DNA of 49,166 bases from an uncultured Porphyromonadaceae bacterium (GTDB taxonomy: Bacteria > Bacteroidota > Bacteroidia > Bacteroidales > Muribaculaceae): contig URMA01000013.1 in assembly GCA_900548875.1 (NCBI GenBank), forward strand, positions 1 to 49,166, read 5' to 3'. The notes beneath the pieces were generated by a model, which made no database searches, was not told the origin of the DNA, and saw nothing but the letters and a program-made list of their open reading frames with translations. Each line of letters begins with the position of its first letter. Position 1 is the stretch's first letter. Of the stretch, positions 41,182 through 49,166 are shown in pieces. The position numbers and the translations under genes are program-made.

Positions 41182-44100
41182 TTATTCTACAATCAGTTTT
41201 TGTGTCGTGTATCCTTGCGGAGTAGCAATTTTCAGAATATAGATACCTTTCGGACAGTTGCCGAGATTTACGGCTTCCTGTGCTTCGAAACGGGCGACAA
41301 GCGCTCCGGCGGCATTCATTACTTCTACATAGTCGTAATTGCCTTCAATGTTGACCATTCCTTTTGTCGGGTTTGGATATACTTTGAATCGGCTGTTGCC
41401 GGCAACTGTTTCGACTGACGACATTTCCGTGACATCGAACTCAATTTCAGCAAGCGGTGTAGTGGCTGATGCAAATACCGCCTTTACACCGGCCTTATGC
41501 GTGCCGGTTGACAGGTTGCTGAATGTGTAGCTGTTTTTGGCTACGGTTCCCACCTTCGTGCCGTCGAGATACACTTCAAACGAGAGGTCGTCGCGGATAT
41601 TGTCGATATCTACACCTTCCGGAACTTCGATGCCGATAAACATGTCGTCAACCATCAGCAGGAACAGATAGTCGGATACGCAGTTCAGGGTGACGTATTT
41701 TGCGGATGCCGGTATTTCGTAACGGTATTCTTTCCATTCTCCCATCGGGATAGCCAGCGGATCGTCGCCTGTCAGCCATACGAAATCTCCCGCTTCCTTG
41801 CCCTCTGTCGAATATCCTACGCGAATCTTCTCCAGTCCGTAGTCTTCACTATAGCTTTTTGCAAAGAACTTGAACACGAAATCCTTGTTGAATTTCAGTT
41901 CCGGCGAAATGATGAAGTCATTGTTTACATCGTCGGTCGATGCAAATGCTGCCAGGAACTTGTTTCCGCTGTGCGGACGGATATTGCTGTCCATCACGCC
42001 CAAAACCGGATCGGTTTCATACGGATTGAAAATCATGTAAGCCATCGGACCTTCGCTGTTCGGATAGTCGACAGCGTCAATCGGATATACCGTAGAATTG
42101 TCGCCGTCGATATACGACCAGTTCAGTTTGCCCGGAGAGTTGATGGCGAAGTCGTCATGACCTTCAAAGTCGTCCAGCATATAGTTGGTCGTGTTCCATG
42201 TGAACGTGCGTTCGCCGTCGGTGCCGGTAGGGGCAATTTCCAGGTTGTAAGGGTCAGCGACGTACTCATCCATTGCATATTGCAAAGCATAGGATGCTTC
42301 TTTCGAGAGGTCGACATTTTCCTTTGTAACTGTGTTGAAGCCCTTCTTTCGGAGTTCTACGGTGTAAGTGCCTTTCCATACGTCAGCCACGTTGCAGATG
42401 CCATCAGTAGCGGCTGTAGCCGTATATATGTGATTGGTGTCGCCGTCGTTGTTCGTGAGTGTCACCTGCACGCCTTCAGCCTCGTTGTTCGGCGTGTTGG
42501 TGGTAAGTGTCAGTGTCACTTGGGTGAGCATCTTGTTGGCAAGACTTTTGCCTATTGTTGCAGCGCCTGTTTCACCGTCCTTGTAGACTGCCTTCACTGC
42601 ATAGCGGTAGAATCCTTGCGGCTGTGCTCCCCATTGTTTGTCGGTGTATTGCAGTTCTGCCTGTGGAGCGGTTGTCAGCAGCGTCCATTGCGACTCGTCG
42701 CCTGTTTGCTCTTCCGTCATTCTCCAGACATTGTATTTCGTTTCTGAAGTCACTGTCGGCAATTGGTCCTCACCCTGCTCGATGCCGATGGCGCGAATCA
42801 TCAGCGAACGCTGGATATTGTGGTCCTCCACATATTCAAAGTTGCCGGTACGGTAGTCGGCTGTGAAGCAGTTTGTACGTTCCATAAACGGATAGTCGGG
42901 ATTGTTGCCGTCGTCCAGTCCGAGACCTGTATGGCCCTTACAGCCGATAGCCACCATAAAGCCGCGTGGTGCATCGACAATGGTCGGGAAGTCGAAACGG
43001 TTCCATTCGTTGTCAACTGTCGGTACGCCCGACTGTGAATACAGTAGTGTGTTTGTAGGATTTCCTTCTTCATCGAGGTCGAAAATAAATACATTAACAG
43101 CCGTGTGGGTTGTTAAATATTTTTCAATATACCAGGTCATGCCTGTTAGGCGTGAAGGTGTGCGGAATACGGTTCCGTAGGCACTATATTCCGTGTCGTC
43201 GGTTCTGCCCAGTCGGCCGCCGTGCGTGCCGTTGTCGTAGCGGAATTCCTTCAAGTCGAGCGGTACTTGCCATGTCAGCGACGCTTCCTCGTCGTTGGTT
43301 TCTACGGTCAGTCCGTACGGACTCAGCAATTTGTCGTTCAGTGTAATTGTGCCCACGTTTACAGCTTCGTCGGCTACGCTGACGGATTGCGTGTGAGTTT
43401 GCAGGCTGTAGCGGTTCACGGTCAGCTGGTAATTGTCATGTTTATAGACACCTTCCACCGTGAAATTGCCGTCCGTATCGCTTATGGCCGTATATTCACC
43501 ATAGCCGGAAATGCAGATTCTGGCATCGCTTACCGGAGCATTTTCTTCATTGACAACCTTGCCTGAAACGGTAAATTGGGGTAATGAAGTGAGGACTGCG
43601 TCGAGCGTCTTTCCGTCCATGTCCGTGAGGGAAATGCCTGTCTCCTTTTTCACTTCATATCCGACTTTGTCGAACATCACGTTGTAGGTTCCCGCCGGAA
43701 TCTTTTCCAGCGTGTAGGAGCCATCCGCATCGGTCAGTGTGCTGAGTTCTGTACCCTCAAGTGACACTTTCACGCCTTCAAGCGGCTGGCTGCCGTCGGT
43801 CACGTGTCCTGTCAGTTTGCTTTCCGACGCTTCTTTCAGCGATACGTCAGTCAGATACAGAATGAACTGGTAGGCATCGGAAATGCAGTGGAATCCCAGA
43901 TGATAGTTGCCGTCGGCGGCAATGTCAGGAAGCAGGATTTCATAGCTGACAAAGTTGTTGTCGGCCACTGTGTAGCTGCCCAATTTCGTAGTCATGGCTT
44001 CAACGGTCTTGTCCGTACCGAAGAATACTTCCATCTTTTCCGGATAGGCGCTGTCGTAGGACTGCAGCTTGAATTCCAGCCGGTATTTTTTGCCGGCCTG

Positions 44101-45774
44101 CAATTTGATAGGCGAAGAAATCAGCCAATCGTCGGCTGCTGTTTCGCCGTCCTCGTTGTAATAGTAGTAAGCGGCGTCGAGAGTCGTTTCTCTTCTCCAC
44201 GTGTAGCTGTCATTATTGCTGTCGATGACGGTCCAAAGGGCAAATTCGTCGTCGGTGGCGAAATTGCAGAAGTAAGGAACGGAAATGGCTGGTCCGGCAA
44301 CTACGGCGTTCGATGTGCCTTTCTCTCCCACTCCTTCAGCGGTGATGGCTGTCAGTTCGTAGGAATAGTTGGCAAGTGATTCGATGGTGTTGTCGTCGTA
44401 GGAAGTGCCTGTCGCATTTTCTGTCAGCACTTTTCCGTCCGGCATACGGACAATTTTATATTTCAGTGACGACAGGTCAATCCAACCGTCGTTTACGCCC
44501 TTTTCCGGTGCGGTCCAGGTGATACGGATTGAATTGTCGCCTGTGCTTGTTGCCGTGATGGCCGTCGGGGCTTTGGGAACGTCGAAACCCACAAAGGCGG
44601 TGGCTGTAGCCGATTCACTGTTTCCGGCATCGTTGACAGCCACTACGCGGTAAGAATGCAGCCCTTTTGCCGGGTTGTTGTCGGTCCATTCCGAAGTCTC
44701 GCCCGGAACAGCGTCCGTCACCTCTCCCACCTGTTCCTCATCGCGGTAGATGACAACCTTTGCCAGTGCGTCAAGAGCTCCGCCGTTGAAGGTGGCGGAT
44801 GGGTTTTTCCATGATAATGTTGCCGATAACTAACCGTCGGAAGCCGGAAGAACGGTCAATTCTTCCACTTTTGCCGGTGCGTTGTCGTTGATTTTTTCAA
44901 ATGGAATGTATAGGCCTACGATTTGCGCGTTGTTGCCCATGGTGCCCAGTCGTGTGGCTTCTCCTGTTTCCAGGTTCACTTCTGCCAGTACTCCTTCCTG
45001 ATAAATCGTGTTGACCGCCCAGTAGAGCTTGTTGCTCTTGTGGTCAAATTCCATCGATTGCAGGTATTGGCCTTCCGGCTCCTCAAACGTATAGCCTATT
45101 TCTGTCGATTCGCCGTTTGTCTTGTCAATGGTGTAAAGATAGCCGTCGTCTGCCTTTACGGCATACATCTGGCCTTCGTAGGAGCATGCCATTGTTACAA
45201 ACGTGTATGGCAGGTTGCACACGGTTGTGATGTCACCGGTGGCAAGGTCGACCTTCATCAGCACTGAAGAATGTGCCATGGGCGGATTTCCGATGGCATA
45301 CATCGTGTTTGTCGAATAGTCGAACGACATGTCGGCAAACAGCGTGTTGAGTCCCGCGTAGTCCTTAATCTGCTTGTATTCGCCGGTGTTGATGTCGACT
45401 GTCCCGAATCCAATGGGAGTTGCCACACCGTCGCCGGGAGAATAGATATAGACATAGTATTTTCCGTTGGCAAAAGCCCCTGCCGAGGCTGCAAAATCCT
45501 GTGGAAAAGCATGGAGCACTTCAATGGTTTCCGGAGTGTAGGCATTGAATTTGCAGATGCCGTATTCGTCCTGGTTCCTTTCGTCGTAACGAAGCCAGCC
45601 GTAGATGTCAGGATACTGTTCCGGAGCCTGCTGGTGCGGCTGCATCATGCGTTGTGGAACGGCTTCCTTACGTTGGACGGTGGTTCCTGCCCTTTCTTTG
45701 TGCGGAAAATTTTCTGCCCCGACTACCACTGCAAGCAGTAGCATCAGGATGGCGGTTAGAGTTAATTTTTTCAT
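41182..45774 (-). pseudogene. T9SS-exported multidomain adhesin-like gene broken by an in-frame amber codon
   Basis: Two frames lie in the same phase and are separated by one TAG (minus strand, plus positions 44830-44832, codon 315). Without it the gene encodes about 1530 residues. From the N-terminus these are: a signal peptide (about 1-20), a propeller-like region (about 45-300, repeated phrases such as DYSTNTMYAIG and DHKSNKLYWAV), Fn3 domains, a choice-of-anchor/cleaved-adhesin domain, two carboxypeptidase-regulatory-like domains, further Fn3 domains, a second adhesin-like domain, and a type A sorting domain (VYPNPTKGM ... LIVE). The codons around the stop read ASDG*LSATLSWKN, a normal Fn3 start with one codon lost. 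The downstream part has no signal peptide or good start. TAG ends other genes here normally, so this is a nonsense mutation or a sequence error. Confidence 0.85.
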
Positions 45775-45841
45775 GTTTGGGTCTGCAAATGGTTTTTAAT
45801 TTGTTGGTATTTAAGTAATTAAGTTTGTGGCAAGCAAAGAA

Positions 45842-45878
45842 AATACCCCTCTGTCCGCATTTGTGGATGAGGGGTATT
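45842..45878 (-). terminator. Terminator of the 45888-46400 gene
   Basis: AATACCCCTC (45842-45851) and GAGGGGTATT (45869-45878) form a perfect 10-bp stem with a 17-nt loop, followed on the minus strand by a T-rich run. It lies 9 bp after the stop. Confidence 0.8.
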
Positions 45879-45887
45879 AAGAGTATG

Positions 45888-46400
45888 TTATAGCATTTGG
45901 AGCATTCCGAGGAGTGCTTTTACTTCGTAATTGGAGAGGGTACGGCTTTCCTGCAGTTTTTTTGCGAAATCGTTGGCGATGTCGCGCACGGAACGGTTGC
46001 TGAACACTTGTTCCAGGTACTTGTAGGTGTCGTCGAACATGGTCTTTATTTCGTCCTCTTCCAACTGGCAGATACGTTTGCCTTCTTCGGCAATTGATTT
46101 ATAAAGCGCTTTCTTTACTTTTGCGTAGCTAAGGTCGTTTTTTTTCAGTGACCGGCACATCATGTTCCCGATAAGCATGCCGATGGTCATCTGATAGTGT
46201 TTCAAGGTATAGTGCCAGGATTCCTTGGCGGGAATGCCCGGGTTGCCGCTAAAATAATAGTCGGAAGTGAACTGTACGTATTGGTTGGACTCGTTGTCCA
46301 AGTCCAGCTTGTAGAGCATGTCTTCGCCATTCCAGATGGTGATGCCGATGGCCATACCTGTGATTCCGTAGCATTTATCCTCTTCGTCGCGATATTTCAT
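45888..46400 (-). CDS. Hypothetical cytoplasmic protein
   Basis: I chose the ATG at 46398-46400, giving 170 residues beginning MKYRDEEDKCYG. A frame from 46430 would start inside the probable -7 promoter element (TAACTTTG on the minus strand, 46428-46435). The product has no signal peptide. A mixed N-terminal half includes GITGMAIGITIWNGEDMLYKL, and the helical C-terminal half is charged (YAKVKKALYKSIAEEGKRI...). I do not recognise the family with confidence. It lies between the broken T9SS gene and the aminotransferase, with its own promoter and terminator, so it is probably monocistronic. Confidence 0.75.
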   Translation of the reverse strand: MKYRDEEDKCYGITGMAIGITIWNGEDMLYKLDLDNESNQYVQFTSDYYFSGNPGIPAKESWHYTLKHYQMTIGMLIGNMMCRSLKKNDLSYAKVKKALYKSIAEEGKRICQLEEDEIKTMFDDTYKYLEQVFSNRSVRDIANDFAKKLQESRTLSNYEVKALLGMLQML

Positions 46401-46427
46401 AGTGTTCTTTTTTCTACTAACAGATTG

Positions 46428-46435
46428 CAAAGTTA
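46428..46435 (-). promoter_or_regulatory. -7 element of the 45888-46400 gene
   Basis: TAACTTTG on the minus strand matches TAnnTTTG and lies 27 bp before the ATG at 46400. No clear -33 element. It supports the shorter start. Confidence 0.45.
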
Positions 46436-46458
46436 GTAAAATGTCCGGTAATTCCCGC

Positions 46459-47628
46459 CTATTTACGCTTTACAATCGTTTTTTCCAGCCTTTTCAAGGC
46501 TTCCATGATGACGGAGCGTGGGCAGCCGACATTGATGCGCTGGTGGTATTCGCCTCCGTCGCCGAACATTTCTCCGTCGTTGAGGGCCAGACCTGCATCA
46601 ATAAACAGCCGGTCGAGTTCCTTCCCTTTCAGGCCAAGTTCGGAGCAGTCGAGCCATACGAGATAGGAGGCTTGCGGACGCATGACTTTGATGCACGGCA
46701 GATGTTCTTTGACAAAGTCTTCCAATGCAAGAATGTTGCCTTCGATGTAGGCAAGCACTTCGTTCAGCCATTGTTCGCCCTCATTATAGGCGGCTTCCGT
46801 GGCTACGGTTGCGGTAAAGGTCGGCTCGTTGAATTCGTTGGCTGACAACCAGTTGAAGAACCCTTCCCGAATTTCTTTGTTTTTAATGACACACCAGGAA
46901 CTGATGAGTCCCGGAATGTTGAATGTCTTTGACGGTGCTCCCAGCATGATGCTGTTTTGTGCGGCATCTTCCGACACGGATGCAAACGGCGTGTAGCGGT
47001 TTCCAAAGAGTTCGACATCGCCGTGAATCTCATCGCTTGCGACAAGCACGCCGTTTTCGCGGCAGAGCGTTGCCACACGTTTCAGCGTTTCCGCATCCCA
47101 TACGATACCGCCGGGATTGTGAGGGTTGCAGAGTATCATCATTTTGGGCTTTTCTTCCTTTATCTGTCGTTCCAGCAGGTTGAGGTCCATCTTCATGGTG
47201 TTGCCGGTGTTGATGAGCGGGTTTTTCACTGCTACCCTTCCGTTTCCTTCCACCAGGTGCTTGAAAGGATGGTATACAGGCTGCTGAATCAGCACTTTGT
47301 CGCCTTTTGATGTAAAATATTGCAGAACATAGGCCAATCCGCGTACGATGCCCGGCATGTAGGTCAGTTCCTCACTTGCGATGTCGAGACCGTGGCGGCG
47401 TTTGTTCCAGTTGATGATTGCCTGCCAGTAGCTTTCCGGCGCGGAGTGGTAGCCATAGATTTTGTGTTCAATACGGTGTTTCAAGGCTTCATAGATGGCC
47501 GGACAAACTTCAAAGTCCATGTCGGCAATCCACATGGGTATTAAATCCTTTTTTCCAAACTGGCTTTCCAAATCGTCGAATTTGATACAGCCGGTTCCTC
47601 GTCTGTCAATAATTTTGTCAAAGTCCAT
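46459..47628 (-). CDS. PatB/MalY-type aminotransferase (cystathionine beta-lyase-like)
   Basis: The 389-residue protein is a fold-type I PLP enzyme of the PatB/MalY class. It opens DFDKIIDRRGTGCIKFD, carries PMWIADMDFE and YGYHSAPESY, CNPHNPGG for the PLP pocket, the SDEIHGD Asp, and the Schiff-base lysine in APSKTFNIPG. The family includes C-S lyases that turn cystathionine into homocysteine, and aminotransferases; both are possible. It has a good promoter (47650-47681). The next gene, a MetH-type methyltransferase, lies upstream on the same strand behind its own terminator, so sulfur amino-acid metabolism is a plausible shared theme. Confidence 0.93.
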   Translation of the reverse strand: MDFDKIIDRRGTGCIKFDDLESQFGKKDLIPMWIADMDFEVCPAIYEALKHRIEHKIYGYHSAPESYWQAIINWNKRRHGLDIASEELTYMPGIVRGLAYVLQYFTSKGDKVLIQQPVYHPFKHLVEGNGRVAVKNPLINTGNTMKMDLNLLERQIKEEKPKMMILCNPHNPGGIVWDAETLKRVATLCRENGVLVASDEIHGDVELFGNRYTPFASVSEDAAQNSIMLGAPSKTFNIPGLISSWCVIKNKEIREGFFNWLSANEFNEPTFTATVATEAAYNEGEQWLNEVLAYIEGNILALEDFVKEHLPCIKVMRPQASYLVWLDCSELGLKGKELDRLFIDAGLALNDGEMFGDGGEYHQRINVGCPRSVIMEALKRLEKTIVKRK

Positions 47629-47649
47629 ATCGGTAGGTTTATAATTTTA

Positions 47650-47681
47650 CAAATATATGGGTTTTGGTTGACTTTTCGCAA
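47650..47681 (-). promoter_or_regulatory. Promoter of the PatB/MalY-type gene
   Basis: On the minus strand TTG (47679-47681) and TATATTTG (47650-47657) are spaced by 21 bp, matching the Bacteroides consensus. The start would lie about 15 nt before the ATG at 47628. Confidence 0.65.
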
Positions 47682-47708
47682 TCTGCGGATATGTTTTTAA
47701 GCAAAAAA

Positions 47709-47748
47709 TCCGCCCCTACGCTTGCTTTTTGAAAGCTGTTGGGGCGGA
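47709..47748 (-). terminator. Terminator of the MetH-type gene
   Basis: TCCGCCCC (47709-47716) and GGGGCGGA (47741-47748) form a perfect 8-bp GC-rich stem with a 24-nt loop, followed on the minus strand by TTTTTT. It lies 23 bp after the stop at 47772. Confidence 0.85.
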
Positions 47749-47771
47749 CAATATGTTTTCCAGTGCCGTTG

Positions 47772-49166
47772 TCAGTTTGTGCCGGCTGTGATTTTTTCCA
47801 TTACGTTTACGGCCGACAGGGCGTCTTTGGCGTAGTAGTCGGCACCGATGCTGATGGCGATGTTTTCGGTGATGACTGCGCCGCCGACGATTACCGGACA
47901 ATGAATGCCGGAATTACGCAAATGGCTGATGCACTGCTCCATGGAGTCGACCGTGGTTGTCATCAGCGCACTCAGTCCGATGGCTGCCGGATGGTGTTGG
48001 CGGTAGGCTTCGGCAATGGTCGCTTCGTCGACGTTCTTTCCGAGATCGATGACACGGTAGCCGTGGCTTTCCAGTACCACCTTCACGATATTCTTGCCGA
48101 TGTCGTGGATGTCGCCCTTGACGGTTGCGAGAATGACCGACGCTTTCTGTTCGCCCTCGTTGCGGGAAATCATGCCGGCCAGGCGGTCGAATGCCTGCTT
48201 GGCGGCTTCCGCCGACTGTATCAGTTGCGGTAGGAACAGCTGTCGGTTGGCGAACTTCTCTCCCACTTCGTTTAGTGCCGGAATCAGCACTTCGTTGATG
48301 ATGCTGTCGGCCGTACGTTTCGCCAATTCTTCCTGTAAATGGCTTTCTACGGCATCTTTCAGTCCGCTTGTAATGGTGTGGTACAGGTCCTTTTCGGCAG
48401 TTTCCTGCTGTGTTTCAGCGTTGAAGGCAATGTATTCCTCACATTTGCTGTCGGCACCCGACAAGGCGTTGAATGCCTTCACCGTTTCCACCGTATCGCG
48501 GTCCAGCGGGTTCATAATCGGAATGTCGAGCCCCTTTGTCAGAGCCATGGCCAGGAATGTGCGGTTCAGGTAGGCACGTTGAGGCAGTCCGAACGAAATG
48601 TTCGACAGGCCGACAATGGTCAGCACGCCCATTTTTTTCAGTTCAGAGAGCGTTTCGAGCGTGATATTGCCATGTTCGGAGTTCGACGATATGGTCATTA
48701 CCAGCGCATCGAAAACGAGTTGTTTGCGGGCAATTCCTACCGCCTCTGCCCTTTCAACGATATGGCGGGCAATCTCCATTCTGCCCGCAACCGTATCCGG
48801 TATCCCCTTTTTATTGAGCACCAGCGAGACAGCCGGTGTGCCGTATTTCTTCATTACCGGAAGAAGCGCGTCGAGCGACTCGTCGCTGCCGTTGATGGAA
48901 TTGATCATCGGCACGCCGTTGTAGAGGCGGATGCCCGCTTCCAGTGCTTCCGCATTGGCACTGTCGATTTGCAGCGGAAGCTCGCATATTTCCTGCACTT
49001 TCTTTACTGCCTTGGAAATCAATTCCTTTTCATTGCAGTTCGGTATGCCGACATTAAGGTCAAGAAAAGCGGCTCCCCCTTCTTCCTGGTTCAGCGCTTC
49101 ACGTTGGAGATAGTCGAAATCGTGGTTGAGCAGCGCCTGCTGGAGTTTCTTTTTTCCGGTCGGGTT
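47772..49166 (-). CDS. metH: MetH-type cobalamin-dependent methionine synthase, C-terminal part (5' end outside window)
   Basis: The frame is open to the window edge: 464 residues beginning NPTGKKKLQQ, with the start upstream. Residues 1-205 are the pterin (methyl-tetrahydrofolate) binding barrel with FLDLNVGIP and the active-site helix QIDSANAEAL. A cap helix region (about 230-330) follows, and a cobalamin-binding domain (about 340-460) with the axial-histidine motif GDIHDIGKNIV, then SALMTTT and VGGAVIT. The protein stops straight after this domain, so the AdoMet-dependent reactivation domain of long MetH is absent. MetH of the Thermotoga type also lacks it and uses a separate protein. It transfers a methyl group from methyltetrahydrofolate through cobalamin to homocysteine. 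An internal TTG at 49022 is not the start. Confidence 0.88.
   Translation of the reverse strand, partial: NPTGKKKLQQALLNHDFDYLQREALNQEEGGAAFLDLNVGIPNCNEKELISKAVKKVQEICELPLQIDSANAEALEAGIRLYNGVPMINSINGSDESLDALLPVMKKYGTPAVSLVLNKKGIPDTVAGRMEIARHIVERAEAVGIARKQLVFDALVMTISSNSEHGNITLETLSELKKMGVLTIVGLSNISFGLPQRAYLNRTFLAMALTKGLDIPIMNPLDRDTVETVKAFNALSGADSKCEEYIAFNAETQQETAEKDLYHTITSGLKDAVESHLQEELAKRTADSIINEVLIPALNEVGEKFANRQLFLPQLIQSAEAAKQAFDRLAGMISRNEGEQKASVILATVKGDIHDIGKNIVKVVLESHGYRVIDLGKNVDEATIAEAYRQHHPAAIGLSALMTTTVDSMEQCISHLRNSGIHCPVIVGGAVITENIAISIGADYYAKDALSAVNVMEKITAGTN

Noticed and set aside
44827..44835. Possible amber recoding (pyrrolysine or suppressor-based readthrough) in the T9SS gene
   Set aside because: TAG ends other genes normally here (for example at 21973-21975 just before the next gene), and no recoding signal is visible. 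A nonsense mutation or error is simpler.
1..49166. Mobile elements, CRISPR arrays, tRNA and rRNA genes
   Set aside because: I looked for transposase or integrase motifs, regularly spaced repeats and cloverleaf sequences in the gaps and saw none. Short inverted repeats are all explained as terminators, operators or RNA stems.

Overview
The window looks like a chromosomal segment of a Bacteroidetes bacterium, most likely order Bacteroidales. The signs are: promoters that repeatedly fit the Bacteroides-type -33 TTTG / -7 TAnnTTTG consensus, C-terminal sorting domains of the type IX secretion type, BspA-like leucine-rich repeats, BACON domains, a lipoprotein with an acidic export signal, and a Rel/SpoT protein followed by a 7TM-HD phosphohydrolase. 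The genus cannot be fixed from the sequence alone. No rRNA, tRNA, CRISPR array, integrase or insertion sequence was seen.

Layout. 1-1215 (minus): PadR-type regulator and a PspC-domain membrane protein (cut by the window start), with a perfect inverted repeat over the promoter. 1615-5682 (plus): lipoprotein, ABC ATPase, FtsX/MacB-like permease and a secreted glycerophosphodiesterase in one operon; 5790-6353 is a small secreted protein with a structured leader. 6445-12666 (minus): serine hydrolase, BspA-like LRR protein and a large T9SS-exported calcineurin-like phosphoesterase. 12905-16666 (minus): cysE, a THUMP-domain 23S rRNA methyltransferase and purD. 16822-19974 (plus): mutS and a YbjN-like protein.

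20140-31961 (plus) is the most unusual region: a tight ten-gene operon bounded by a promoter with a 13-bp inverted repeat and by a strong terminator. It encodes two dynamin-like GTPases, a zinc-ribbon polytopic membrane protein, an Hsp70 ATPase domain fused to FHA, a Ser/Thr kinase with three zinc ribbons, a small zinc-ribbon membrane protein, a PP2C phosphatase with zinc ribbon and membrane anchor, two zinc-ribbon/TM/BACON proteins sharing a domain I do not recognise, and a C39-like cysteine peptidase-like protein. The logic is a phospho-signalling module (kinase writer, PP2C eraser, FHA reader) joined to membrane-acting GTPases and to membrane-anchored extracytoplasmic domains. Its function is unknown to me; envelope stress response, envelope remodelling or anti-phage conflict are inferences.

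32071-39831: family 2 glycosyltransferase, Rel/SpoT, PgpH-like 7TM-HD phosphodiesterase, and convergently an LPS-kinase-like protein and cytidine deaminase; cdd and a secreted GH73/LysM peptidoglycan hydrolase start head-to-head only 2 bp apart. 39832-41162 is an AT-rich island with a probable highly structured non-coding RNA and an orphan, probably surface-exposed lipoprotein. 41182-45774 (minus) is a large T9SS adhesin-like gene broken by a single in-frame amber codon. 45888-49166 (minus): a small unknown protein, a PatB/MalY-type aminotransferase and the 3' part of a MetH-type methionine synthase without a reactivation domain.
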